64,000 nucleotides of DNA, taken from assembly GCA_009741485.1 (NCBI GenBank), contig CM019219.1:4709527-4773526 (forward strand). The letters are read 5' to 3'. The notes under the pieces are model-generated. The model was not told the DNA's origin. It was given only the letters and a program-made list of their open reading frames with translations, and ran no database searches. This document shows positions 1 to 12,400 of this stretch, piece by piece. The position numbers and the translations under genes are program-made. Position 1 is the stretch's first letter; each line of letters begins with the position of its first letter. The stretch is from Malurus cyaneus samueli. Lineage: Eukaryota; Chordata; Aves; Passeriformes; Maluridae.

Positions 1-3000
1 CCGTGCAAGGTGGCTTTTAAGCACGGCTAAGCTGCTCTGTTCTTGCCCAAATTGATAAGCCAGCAGCACAGCCCATGCTGCCAGGCCTGGCTAATCCAAG
101 ACAGCCAAATATTTCATTCAGCTGTATTAACTGCAATCTAGTTAATCCACAGCTCACTGGAGGATGACCACAGCTTCTGTCTTCCAGTTCACAACAGCAC
201 CGGGGCTGTCACCCAAGGCCTTCCCAAAAACAGTGCAGAGCTCTGGACCCTCGGAATGCAAGGCCTTGATTACACAGTAAAGGCAGTGAAACGAATTCTA
301 AAATTGTTAAAAGTCAAAAAATCATGGTTACATTTCTTCTCCTCGTGCCACCCTTTCTTTACTCTGCCCCATCAAGATGTTGGAAGCTATGTGTTATACA
401 TGGAATTGCCATATTAGAGAAAGGTCTGGCAAGTACAGGAATGGACCACAGACAGCTTCAGAGGAAGATCTTGGAAAGCTGTTTCTGAAGTGTTTGAAAA
501 ACAGGAACTTTGTTCCATATTCTGTTAATTAGCCATGGTTAACAAACCATGTAGGTGTATTGCTTCCAAACAATTTCTTCCCCTCTTTTAGCATCTATGC
601 TACTCAGATTCAGGCTGTTCTTAGGATCCTGGTAAACGCCCTGAACTGCTGAATGCCCTCATGTCTCATGTGGGTGTGAATACCAAAGATTAACTGTGTA
701 CTTGTGAAGGAAAAGAACACAAATTTTAATCTTGTTTTCCTAGAGCGCCTCTTCCTAATGAGACAGCATGAATAAAGCTCACCAGCCCATCATTTTCCCC
801 CAGGAATTCTTCATGTCTAATACATCCAGCCTCTAAGGCAAACAGTTTCACCCTTATTAGAGATGCTTCATGTGAAGTTCTCCCAGGTTCACTATTCTTC
901 TTTCATATTAGCCCCACCTACACTCAGCTATACCAGCAAATAAAACCAATTTGTTTTCAAAGAATGAAAGACACTGCTCGCTCTCCAGCCTTCATCCAGA
1001 CCTTCTCCTCTGGGAAAGCAGAAAAAAAACCACCCAGAAACCCTGCTTTATTCTTTAAAGATCTTAGATGATACTCCTGATTAACCAGTGCTTAAAACAG
1101 GTAATACTGTAAATACTAATGAATAAATACTGATGAACGTGACTTTAATAACACATTTTTTGATGATAATAATAATGTTAATAATATGCCTTAATAACAT
1201 CCACTGCCCTGCAGGGACAGAGAAAGCTAAGGGATTAGTCTTTGAAGATTATCCTCAGGGCTAAACTATTATATGTCAAGGCCATTTTCCCACTACCCTA
1301 GGAATATAAAGGAGTTTTTACACAAGATACCTTTAAGCCTGGTCAGAGCACGTTGAAAGGATTTAACAGAAAAATCAGGCCTTTAACTTCTGTTAGTCTT
1401 AAGCAGGCATCCCAGCTCATGGCATTCTCCAACTCTGCCTACATCTTCCACCAGATATTTTTGATGCATCTTTGGGATTATTTGAATGTTTTATGGGTCA
1501 GTTCACATATACTGGGCTTACATTTCACTGCTGTGCTAACAGGGAGTAGTTTGGTCACAAATTTCCCTGGATGCAGTTTAATTTCTCCCTATATAAACAC
1601 CTATAATGTGTCTATTATGGTGTCTCTGTTTTTTATGCTGTGAATTTAACTGGATTGTGTTTACCTGCAGCTGATAAATGAGCAAAAAGACATTGTTGGC
1701 TTTTATGCCACAAACAAAAATATTCCTAAAGATACAAAGTGGAAGATTTACAATCCATTAAAAAACAAACAGTAAATTTTACGAAAATAAAGTCAGCTAT
1801 AATCTAAAAGAGTAAAATCAAGAAGAGCCAAACATTTTAACTTCCAATTCTTGACCTCAAAGCAAGCAAGCCTACTGGCACAAACCCAGGAAGTTTTGTT
1901 GGGTTTAGAATGCACTGCCATGTCCTGGGTGATTCAACATGTCTGGGGGGCTGTCTGGGGAACTATTGAGAGATTTTCTCCATCAATAGAATAGACAACA
2001 GGAAAAAAAAATTGCAGCACTTCAGTATCAACGATTACTATGGGAGACCAACCTTTTCAACAGAGTTGTTGAGATCCAAGGTTACCACCCTGCTGAAAAT
2101 ATTAAATTTCTCAGTGGACTTTTCTTCCAAACTGGAGCTGAGGCCGTATTTTGAAGTTCTACAAAATTCTGATTTAAAGACGTTAAACTGTTTCACAGGG
2201 ATAACATTTGAGTCATCTCAGTTCTCTAACGTCAAAACATTATCATAGAACATATCAAATAGAGAACTAAGATATTATATCACTGGAACAAAATGGGTAT
2301 GGCAAACTGACATTCTTTACTTTGTTAAAATGATGTTTCTATATCGTCAATAAGAGGGGAGGAAAAGCAAATCATCTTTTCTTTTAAGCAGACACTTTCC
2401 TGCAAACCCTTTAATTTTTGACAAAACTTCATTCTCCGAAAGGAAGATTCTTTTGTCAGGAATGTTCTCAACTGTCACATGCTTTGAAGTACACAAGAAT
2501 TAAACAAGGAACGTGGTCTCCCCGTTGCTGAATGTTCCAGTGACTCTGAATTCTCACATTTCTCACCAATTCCCTTGAGTTAATTTGCACAGCTGCGAGT
2601 TACCCTGACTGTAAGAGACCTGCTTCCCATTCCTCCAAAGGAAGAATGCAAATCCCTGCTCCAGAAACCCTGCTTGAATAGGGCTTGATAACATCTTAAA
2701 GAGGAAGGAACTCCTCTTTAAGCAATGGCCTTAAAACTTGTGACCTGTTCTATAAATTTATTACCCTGTTTAATAACAAGTATGCAACTGATGTCTCCAA
2801 ACCCAAACCTGCAAATGCAGCTTGGGGTGGTCCTCTGCGTGGTCAGGATGATGATCTTTGTGGGGTGCATCTAACTCAGGGTATTTTGAGTCTGTGAACT
2901 CATCACCCACATACAGGCTGCCCAGGAGGATGTGCAGTGCTCCTGGATATAGCTCTGTTCTTCAAACAACCCCAATGTTCTCAGGGCTGACCCCTAAACC

Positions 3001-4624
3001 CAAAATACCTTGAAGGCACTTGCATTTCCTAGCTAGACACTGAGATAAATTATTAGATATCTAAAAAGTTCTGCTGATTTGCTGATCCATAGCATGCAGT
3101 TCTGATGTTTAGCAACACGAGACAGGCAGAAGGATTGCAAGAAAACCTGGCCCTGGTACAGGCAAATGCATGGGGCTCAGCTCTCCTGAAAAATATGGTG
3201 CCAGTTCCAGAGGGAGAACATGCAAAAACTCAGCTCTGAGCAGGAAACGTTGTGGGTTCTGTCTGTCCCTGTCAAAGAGCTGTGTGGGCTTTTTCTCCTG
3301 CAAAATAGTTCTGCAGTATCTAAAAAAATCACTTAGCCTCTGTGTTCCTGACATTTGAGTCTTATAAGGAGTATTTCTGAACCATGGGGAGGAGATCCAG
3401 CTGGAGGGGAGGTGAGAATTCAAGTGTTCCTACCAGCAGTCTGTAGCCAAGCTCTGAGAATTATGTTCTATTCTGTTTTCTTGCCCTCATCTAAATAAAT
3501 TTACCTACAAGGCTAAAGAAAAGAATTTTAGTAAACATCAAGAAAAATGAATGACTTGAGACTGGCTGCTTTTTTATTAGGCCTGATTGGTTTATTAGTT
3601 CCAGAAATCCAAATGTTTAAAATGATGAAATTTAGGCTGGGAGCCCCTTAGTATATTAGAATTATTTTAGGGGAACTTCCCTCCTGTGACACTTCACCCC
3701 TTTTTGCTTTCAGAGCCAGCCATGACAACATGTCTCAGCCTGGGTCACTTTCTATTTGGGATCAGACCATCATTTTTCACCCCAAAAGCAGATAACTACC
3801 ATCTTCCTGGCTCTCCATGGTGTCAAGAAACACACCAAATACTCAGATACATGCATAAAACATAAATTAAACCTTAGATATATGAGGAGCCTTCAAACAT
3901 GCCATGGGGACAATGTGAAATGCCAGGTTCCAACAAGCATTTGCCATTTGCAGTGTCCAGCTGGCAGAGGGGAAAAGGTGTGGGCACGGGCATTGATTTG
4001 GAGGAGGGAGATTCTGTGTGGATGCCAGGGAAAAGGTGTAAGGGGAGCACAGGACTGATGCAAAAGGACATGGATGACTTCAGGACAGACTTCCCCCTTA
4101 CTCAAATACAAAGCCAGGCTTTGACCCCTCATCTCATCCAGCAACAAGGTACCAACAGCTGCTTTCTGTGCCTCCTGCTGGCCCAGCCTGCCGCATCACC
4201 CCTGAAATCACAGAGAACATCCTCTCCAAAAATCACTGACAGCCCAAAACGTGATGGTGACAGCACTGAACGCGTCAGCTTTTGGGATGGTCGCTGTGAA
4301 AGGTTACAGAAGGGATTTGGGTTAATGGAGGTAATCTGTGATTATCCCATGCAACAGATTGCTCCGCCAGTGACTCATCCGTTCTGCCACGATATATTGT
4401 GGGCTGCAGCTGCAAATAGAGAGCAGGATGGAGCTGGCTGCCAGGCTGGGACCGTCCCTGCTGTTTGGAGAAACCCCTCAAAGAGGGGGTGCCAAGGCCC
4501 TGCAGGTGTGTGACAGCCTGGCACAGCTTTCCAGAGGGGAGCAGGCTGTGGCAGTGAGCTGCAGTCACTCATTCATGGGTGTTACTATAGCTACCAGTTG
4601 AAGGACTCAACACAAAAAGGAGAA

Positions 4625-4626
<2 letters not shown>
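1..4626. other. Non-coding intronic stretch
   Basis: AT-rich to about 3700, then closer to even composition. Overlapping plus and minus frames at 3893-4572 (up to 204 codons) have no recognisable domain and overlap one another on both strands. I see no gene, recognisable mobile element or structured RNA. Confidence 0.6.
534..551. repeat. Short inverted repeat
   Basis: CATGGTT and AACCATG are exact reverse complements separated by AACA. This is most likely incidental. Confidence 0.5.

Positions 4627-4657
<31 letters not shown>
4627..4657. repeat. Poly(A) run, 31 bp
   Basis: This is an uninterrupted run of 31 A, followed by G-interrupted A-rich sequence. I see no retrotransposed gene sequence before it. 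Confidence 0.95.
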
Positions 4658-4659
<2 letters not shown>

Positions 4660-5057
4660 AAAAGAAAATTAGGAGGTAGAAGACAAAAAGCAAGGGAACT
4701 TGCAGAGCCAAGGCAGAGGGTTCCTCTGATTAGCTAATGCAGCGCTTCAAAAGCAGCGACTGAAAAATGAGGCTTGAGGGTTGCATGGTGCAAGCGTCAG
4801 ATGATGCAAGCAGCTGGCCCAGCTCGGCTGCCTCACCCACCACCCACCCACCCGGCTCAATAAACACAAAACAGAGCCCTGTGCCAGGCATGGATTAACT
4901 ATTTCCTCGTGGCTCTCAAAGTCCTGCACTTCCACGGGGCCAGAATTCAAACAAGGTATTGCTGTGGGCCAGCAGCCCCCGAGAGCAGCATGGCAGCAAT
5001 GATCCCACCATCAGAGAGCAGAAACCAAGAACTGCCACAGCCTGGGAGATGTGGGCA

Positions 5058-5422
5058 AAAAAAAACACCACCAAGCAGCAATCCCACCACGAGATGAAGG
5101 CAAAGAAAAAACACCAAGCAGCAATCCCACCACGAGATGAAGGCAAAGAAAAAACACCAAGCAGCAATCCCCACGAGATGAAGCAAAAAAAAACACACAA
5201 GCAGCAATCCCAGGATAGGCAAGAAAAAAACCAAGCAGCATCCCACCAGAGATGAGGCAAAAAAAAAACACCAAGCAGCAATCCCACCACGAGATGAAGG
5301 CAAAGAAAAAACACCAAGCAGCAATCCCACCACGAGATGAAGGCAAAGAAAAAACACCAAGCAGCAGTCCCACCACGAGATGAAGGCAAAGAAAAAAACA
5401 CCAAGCAGCAATCCCACCACCC
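5058..5422. repeat. Minisatellite, 43-bp period, about nine copies
   Basis: The unit is an A-rich run (caaagaaaaaa), then 'caccaagcagcaatcccacc', then 'acgagatgaagg'. Copies at the edges are nearly identical, while three in the middle (about 5161-5265) are shortened by several small deletions. The half-unit-like sequence at about 5001-5057 may be an older, degenerate extra copy. The reverse complement lacks stop codons in all three frames, which creates three overlapping minus-strand reading frames of 160-209 codons with Leu/Phe/Trp-rich repetitive products. These are not genes. Confidence 0.95.
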
Positions 5423-8400
5423 AAACCCTCCAGTGGAAAGCCTCTGCCTCTGGTCTGGATGCCCAAGGTAGCACCGAAAGCAGCAGCAGCCAAGGATGCA
5501 CGCTTCTAATATGTACATAAATCTAAATAAATGTATGATTCCCACTCACATGCTTTCCTGACAGCCAGCTGTTCCCTTTGCTCACCGTTATTGTCACGCA
5601 GAGATTAATGCCACTGCCTGGGACAGCTTATTAGCCATTTTTATTACAAAGCATATACATTTGGCCAGTGGTGGGCAAGAGCTAAGCCTTTGAGTAAATA
5701 AAATACGAGGCCAGCTCGCAGGGAATGACAGAGAACAGATATCTGCGGGGTCTTTACCCTGGCTCTGAAAGCCAATAATGGCAGGAGGTCAGAGAGCAGC
5801 GGCTTAATTGTCCGGCGAATTAATGGTGACGAACGTCTGTTTCCCCTCTTGTTAAAACTGACACCAGATATTTCAGAGAAAGCAGAAGGACACTTGGCTA
5901 CAAAGGAATGTTTTGCTGGCTGAGGCTGAGATTGTTGCCAGCCCCAGCCTGTCAGAGCGGCGCAGGTCAAACGAAGTCACTGCAGGAAACTGCTGCTGAC
6001 TCCAGCACAAACCAGAACCTTCTGGGCCCGCTTGAGCAGACACAGATTGTCCTGCTCGCTCTGGAAAGAAAGACTGTTTGCTTGTATTTAATAAAAAAAA
6101 AAAAAAAGTCAGATCTGGATCTTTGAATATACAAGCATAAAAAAAAAATAAAATTAAAAATCGGAGGAGTGTGAATTGCGCTACAAAATAGCCTGTGCTT
6201 GTTTCCTCTCATTTTGAAGAAAAATAAACTGCAAAAGAAAAAAAAAAAAACCAACCAAACCAGAATATATTACAAAAAGCAAAACATTTCTTTTACATTT
6301 TCCCCTCCAGAAAATGTCACTCTTTCATTGTCTTGTACAACCCTGACTCAACAATGCATCTCTTAGTGGAAATTGTCATCATGGGAGGAGTAACAAAACT
6401 GAGAAATACAAGGGGACCACTTTCACCCAGTTAGTGACATTTTGTGAAGCTGGCTAATACTTTTCTATTGAAACAACTTCCACAGTGAAGAATGAGGTCT
6501 ACTTATTTATTTTCTTCCTGTTGCTCAATCTTATTTCAATTCAGATTTTCATGTGTAGCTGCAGGAAAACGGATGAAAGCTTCTCTTTGTTTTGAGGTGG
6601 CTATGTTAGTTTTGAGCTGTTGTCAAAGAAACTGCAGGCCACATCTTTCCCCTTCATCTGACTATACCTGAACCCCTCTGGTGTTTAACTTTAGCTTTAC
6701 AAACGAGGAACAAGCCCTTTCTGGATATTAAAAAATACACTGCCAACCTACCAGCCAGTTTTTGAGAACCACAACATGACTTCTTACTTGGTAAGCCATT
6801 CCCCCCATTATGGGACACACCAATACCTTTAATTAACAGTGGTAATTTGTAACACTGTTAACAAGGATGTGTAACGCTGTATTAGGTGACTGAAATTGAA
6901 GTTCTCTTCCAGCAGTGTTTTCTGCTGAGGTCACGACAACCGTGGAGCAGCTACACTGGTTTTCAAGTTAATCTGTGAGCTCAGTCCCTGTCTGAGCTGG
7001 TTATAATGCTGCCTTCAGCATCCCTGTCTCTAAGTGTGTGCCAGCAGGTCCCTAACAAACCACCAGGTCCATGTTTTTGTAGCCCAGACAGAAGAGTCTG
7101 ATCATCAGATCAGAGTTGGTTTATCTCCAAGGCCAGCACACTTCCATCCCACCTGAATCCAGCTTTGCTCAACTTCAGTCATCAGCACAGAAGTTCAGGA
7201 CAAGGCATTATTGAACAAGTCATTTGTTTGGTTCTTGCTTCTGCCCCTGATCAATACCCAGGGGAGGATGGCTGCTGAGTCTGTAGGGCCAAAAAAGACA
7301 CAATCTCTGTAACAAGAAACGCTCTCCGTTCACGTATTTTATGAAATCCATATTTTAGGCTTGCTATTATCATTCCTTTTCTGGTGTCGGGGCAGAAATA
7401 AGTTAATTCAGCTATTGCTTCAGATGATACTCTGATTTTCAAACTCATGAGAGAAAAAGCCCAAGCAACCACCCAGAAAATCCCGATCTCATCCAGCTGT
7501 CCCAGTGACACGACGCTCTCCTCACCCTGCTGAGCAACGCAGCAGCAAACGCTGATCTTCGTGCCTCAGCATCTAAGCCCAAGTGGCACATGTGCTGTTT
7601 CAGCACCCCTTGGGACCATTCTGGGAGATAATGTAATTAATATTATCGTGGTGACGGCTATTTACCACATCCCACTGGGAAACGGCAATCTGCGCTGGCG
7701 GAACTTGAACCCAATTAATACCCACTTCCGACCAGTTTCAGGTGTCTCCTAATTTAAAGATAAATTTACAGACAAAACAGGTCAGCAACTCTTCCCAGCA
7801 AGCCTAACAGCATCTTAATCACTTGTGTTTAATAGGAAACAAATGACTGAGCACTGATAAAGCTCACCATTATGCTTTTGAAGAAAAGAAAAGTGACTAC
7901 AGAACAATCTGATAACGGCAGAATTTGCTTCCTGTGTAACTCGATATTTATAAACCTTCTCAGTAAGGGGGCAATGAGGAAATCATTTCAGCTGGCTGAA
8001 GCTAGCATTCCAAAATATGTTATAAAATGACAACACAAACAGGACCCCAGCTGAAAACAGTGCTTTGGGAAAAACATGGAGACACAAAAGGAGGAGGGAA
8101 GGCCGGAGCTCCGGCGGCTCCTCAGGTGCCTTGGACATTCCTGCACCTCACAGGGCACAGACACAACCTCAGCCTCTCCAACAGCCACAGGGAACATGGG
8201 GTGTTGGCAGAGCAGGTGGAAGCAGCATTGTCCTGGTTGAGTTTTCCACCTTGGATGGAATGACCAGATTTAACAACCTCCCTCTGCCTCCAGCAAACAC
8301 ACAAGTGGCTCCACAGGCATGAAGATACGGAATTTTTTTCAAGCTAAAGGCTCAACTTTCAGTCTTACTAGGATCTTCAGTTATTTTCCATGCTTTTCTA

Positions 8401-8527
8401 CAGTTAATCCTCTCGAAATGCAGGCAGTGATTGCCCTAAACCCTGACTGCTGTCTGAAGAGCAGAATTAGTTCCCAACCACATCAGCCTCAAGTGCAGCA
8501 CCTACAGCTCCAGCTGATTTTATCAGG
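5423..8527. other. Non-coding intronic stretch
   Basis: It contains two CpG-retaining zones: 5740-6060, with several CpGs and an AATTAAT motif near 5818, and 7490-7740, listed separately. The rest is AT-rich with short A runs at about 6092 and 6240. No gene is recognised. Confidence 0.6.
7490..7760. promoter_or_regulatory. CpG-retaining, homeodomain-motif-rich segment (putative enhancer)
   Basis: Eleven CpGs lie within about 240 bp of otherwise CpG-poor intron. Centred in it is GATAATGTAATTAATATTATC (7627-7647 region), which has exact 6-bp inverted ends (GATAAT/ATTATC) around TAAT/ATTA cores of the homeodomain type. A second CCAATTAATACCC lies at about 7710. This looks like a developmental enhancer but rests on motif content only. 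Confidence 0.3.
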
Positions 8528-8537
8528 AACCACAAAT
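8528..8537. repeat. Possible left target-site duplication
   Basis: AACCACAAAT directly abuts the left 42-bp inverted repeat and matches 9 of 10 bases of the sequence at 9411-9420. Confidence 0.4.
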
Positions 8538-9410
8538 GCCAGCAAGCCCTTTCACAAGCCCCTGGAGAGAGGGAGAGATAAGGACCCTAACTGAGGAGTC
8601 CCCTCTGCACAAAATTATAAATGTAGAGTATTTCTGGAGAAAGTGCTGTTTTCCAAGGCTTCCTGGTATGGGGGTTTTTCATGGGAGAATAACTTGGGAG
8701 ATGTGGAAGAGTGCTTACAGTGATAGTAAAAATAAAAATAAATTATTTGTATTTTATGCCTAAAAAGGAAATGTCCTAAATCATTAAAAAAGAAATGTTT
8801 ATCTTCCAGAAGCAGAGAAACATAGATGGGGGGGAAAAAAAAGAAACTGTAGAGGGTGCATCTATTTTGTTTCACATTTTCCACAGTAGCAGATGACAAA
8901 GCTGTTTGCACTTTGCTGCCTTAGCTGCTGGTATCAAGTAAAATACTTCTGGGTTGCTTTTAAAGTATATCAATAAAAATAATAAAACCAACACAACCCT
9001 TCGTTTTTCAGAAGTGCCCTCCACTTAAAGGCATAAAAGCATTTTTCAAACAAAAAAATAGCAAAAGCTTTTGCAGCTTAAAGATTAATTTTGCCCTCAC
9101 ATAAATTAGCATGACTTTTACAGTCCTGTTGAGGCACTCCACATGTGCAACTGGGAAAAGAAATTATCACGGGCAGTTTAAACACCCAGCTTTAATTAGG
9201 AAAGGAAAAAAAAAACCCAACAAAATGAAAGCAGACTAATGCTTCTTCAAAAGTTTTGCCGTTGATATTGTTAGAGGATGTAAGAAAACTAGAACTGCTA
9301 GAGGGAAAAGCATTTTTAAATTTGTTTGAAGCAGCCCAGCTCTGGACAGAGAACACCCACAGGTGTGGATCTCTCCCTCTCTCAAGGGGTTTGTGGAAGG
9401 GCTTGCTGGC
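8538..9410. mobile_element. Candidate non-autonomous DNA transposon with 42-bp TIRs
   Basis: The outermost 42 bp at the left (8538-8579, starting GCCAGCAAGCCCTT) and the reverse complement of the outermost 42 bp at the right (9369-9410) agree at 39 of 42 positions. Just outside lie AACCACAAAT (8528-8537) and AACCCCAAAT (9411-9420), a 9/10 direct repeat that could be a target-site duplication. The 789 bp between the inverted repeats encode no recognisable transposase. Small TIR-bounded elements with 8-10 bp duplications are typical of hAT-like or Mutator-like families, but I do not recognise this end sequence. A chance or unrelated inverted duplication remains possible. Confidence 0.45.
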
Positions 9411-9420
9411 AACCCCAAAT
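9411..9420. repeat. Possible right target-site duplication
   Basis: AACCCCAAAT directly abuts the right 42-bp inverted repeat and matches 9 of 10 bases of 8528-8537. Confidence 0.4.
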
Positions 9421-12400
9421 GGCTGGTCATTTGTCCAGGGGATTGCACATCACCTTCCCACTGCTGAGAGAAAAAGCAGCAAAAGGATCTGCTGAGAAAA
9501 GCCTGAACCTCGCCCTTTGCCAGACACCAGAGAACCCGATGGCACCGATGTTTAATTGCTTCCACTGCTCGCAAGACAACTTGAGCATTTGCTTTTCTGC
9601 AGTGCCTGGAGGCCAACAAATTCAGGATCTCTTTGTAGGAGGCAACCTACAAGAACTCAGATCCCATCGCTGAAGAGTTTCCAGCTCAGCACAGCAGCCA
9701 AAAGCACTCCCTGTGACATCCTGAACCCGCTGCTGTCACTGGGGATGCTGCCTTTGCCTTCAGCAAGGGTTAGCATTTCATCCCCTGCGGCTTCAGAGGG
9801 TCACAGCTTTCCCACTCATCAACACAATTGCTTTCTGAGCAAGGCCCATTTTTCAAAATGGGATGGTATTACAGAAAAAACATTAAAAGTTGCCAGGAAC
9901 AATCAAGGACTGTAAATGCAGTGCTGTCCAGAGCTGACTACATTTCAAAGGGATTCAATGAAAACACGAAGACGGAAAGAACACTGAAAAATTAAGAGCA
10001 AGTCAGGCCAGGTGTTTTCCTTCTCACCCTGACATCTCTTGTCTTTTTGTCTTCAGCCTATCTCTATAATTTCCAGCATTAACTACTTATTTTTATTTTC
10101 CAGTTTTGTACCTCTTTTCATCTCTTGTTTACTATCAGCCTCTGATGACACCTTCTATCCCTGATCTGATGCTGAGCTGCTACCCCTCCACATCCTTCCT
10201 ACCCCTGAAAGCAACCCTAGGAACAGGGGTTTGGAGCCCCTTGCTCTTCCATTCCCTCATTCCAGGGAAATGCCTCCAGGAATGGACTGCAACAGGCACG
10301 CATCCTCCTCTGCAGAATAAAACACAAGGGATTTTCCATTTGAAATCACTGGCCACAGGCCTGCTCACCCCCCTCAAGAGCTGACACGTTAAGACAACTG
10401 AATAGAAGGAATTTATGCCAATTTGCTCACACACAGAAAAAAAAAAACCAGAAAAAAACAATAATAGGACTTTGGTTTTGCCCTGAAATTCAAGAGAGAT
10501 ACAACAGCAGATGTCTTTCATCTATATGACCTTTTCCACTAAGACAAAAGAGAGACAGGATATTAAATCACAGTTTAAGATTTTTATGACTCTTGGCAAG
10601 AGTTTATTTATTATGGGTTTGTTTGTTTTGGGACCTTGTTTTTAGGCGAAGTGTTATTTTTTGTACTTTTCATGGAACTCCAACTGAAATACCATAAAAA
10701 CGTCTGAGACTAATTTCTTTTGGGTGATTTGCACATTTTCGAAGTCACAGGCTGACTCCCCTTCCAACCCAAACAGCTCAAACCAGCGTGTTTAAACCAG
10801 AACAACCATTTGACATGATGACAGCAACGATTTTTTCACAAAGTCATGGGAAACCCTGATGGGATGTGCCATCATCATGTGAGGGGGACAGCAAATCCTT
10901 CAACCAGCAGGTCTGGATCAGGAGACACTCTGAAAAGCTGCACCACGTCCAACGAAAATCCCTCAGTGACTGCAGAGCAGAACACATGGTGACAGCAGGA
11001 CACAGCACAAGGAATGTGGGAGAAGGCTCAGATGAATTGCATTTGCCTTCTTAATTTGCTTTCAGCTTTGGCTGGAGAGGAGCTCTCCCTGCCACGCTCA
11101 GCTTACCTTACAGATAGAAGGACAGGGATTCTCCCAGGAAAGACAATCTAGAGGAAAGGACATTAACCTCAGACCCAGGGAGGATTAACTTTAATTCCTT
11201 CTTCTAGCACAGATTCTTCACCTTATTTCAGGCAAAGAGTGAGGCTGTGCAAACACCTCGTGAGAGTAAGGGATGGACTCAGACACAGGTCTGCTCACCC
11301 AGCCCCTCTGCCAGGGGCTGTCAGCCTTGCAGAACAGCAGCTTTAATGGGCTGTGATCCCAATTCCCAGCTGCTGGAGCTCCTGTTATCCCAGCAGGCTC
11401 TGATCCATGCCTGCAGGTACATCCCACCCAAAGCCAGCCTCAGCTCTGAGCCCTTCATCTCACCCTCCATCCGTTCCCAGCACACAACACGAACCCAGAG
11501 CATCTCCTAAGCCTCCCTTTGATGCTGATGGGTGTAAACACATTAAAGACTCAGAAACCCTAAAGCCAGATAGAAATTTTCAGTGAAATTTCTTCCCTCA
11601 GAAAATACCGATCAGCCAAAAGTAAATGTTTCACAGATGTGTCGCTTCTGATAACATTTTATTTTTAAATGAAGGAAATTTAAAAGGTCCCCAGTAAGAT
11701 TAAAATAGTGTTTCAACTTCTGATTCCAAACTATTTTTACCCCTTTTAATATACTACATTACATCATAAGGAATAAAATTAAGCAGTTGCTACCATTTAT
11801 TCCCAAATAAAACATATAGGCTGAGTTAAAACATTTTTTGTTTCCCTTCCCAGCACATTAGAAATGTTTGCATTCCCTTTGTCTTAGAACAGAAACGCGT
11901 TTCCTTGAAATCTGGGAAGGAAAACAAACAAACAAGCAAAACCCCAAAACGGGACATCAGCAAAACCTTTGGCCCTCAAAAGCTCCCCAAGGCCCTGAGC
12001 TCTTGCAGTCGTGGGGGCAGGTGAGGACAGGCTGGAGCTCTGCGTGTTCTTTGGGAGTGACTAAAACACGACATGGGCCAAATGCAACCACATGATACTT
12101 TCCAAAACGAGAACACATATGGCTGAGCGTTTCTGAAAAGTCAAAATCTGCTCGCACCGAAATCAATGGGCGTTTCACTCTTGACTTCTTGGAAGAGGGG
12201 TTAAGTCAACACCGGGTAAGACGGGAAAATCCCAATCAGAGATCAAGCACAGCGTTCCCCCTGAAGATTATTCATAAAGTGTGCGCAGACGTCACGAGAA
12301 AACAGAAGGTGCTACAGTGCTGTTATTTTTAAGCTGAGGGTGAGAAAATAGGCAGTGAAGCGTAGAGCAGAACTTCGTACGTTGCTTTGTCACCAGTCTT

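Noticed and set aside
4560..4660. Processed pseudogene ending in the 31-bp poly(A)
   Set aside because: The sequence before the A run encodes nothing recognisable, and no target-site duplication is evident.
4916..5545. Three overlapping minus-strand reading frames of 160-209 codons
   Set aside because: All three are open only because the 43-bp minisatellite lacks stop codons on that strand. The predicted proteins are the repeat translated in different frames.
10755..10790. CR1-like 'cccttccaacccaaa'
   Set aside because: It is only about 15 bp, with no further CR1 sequence or octamer tail on either side.
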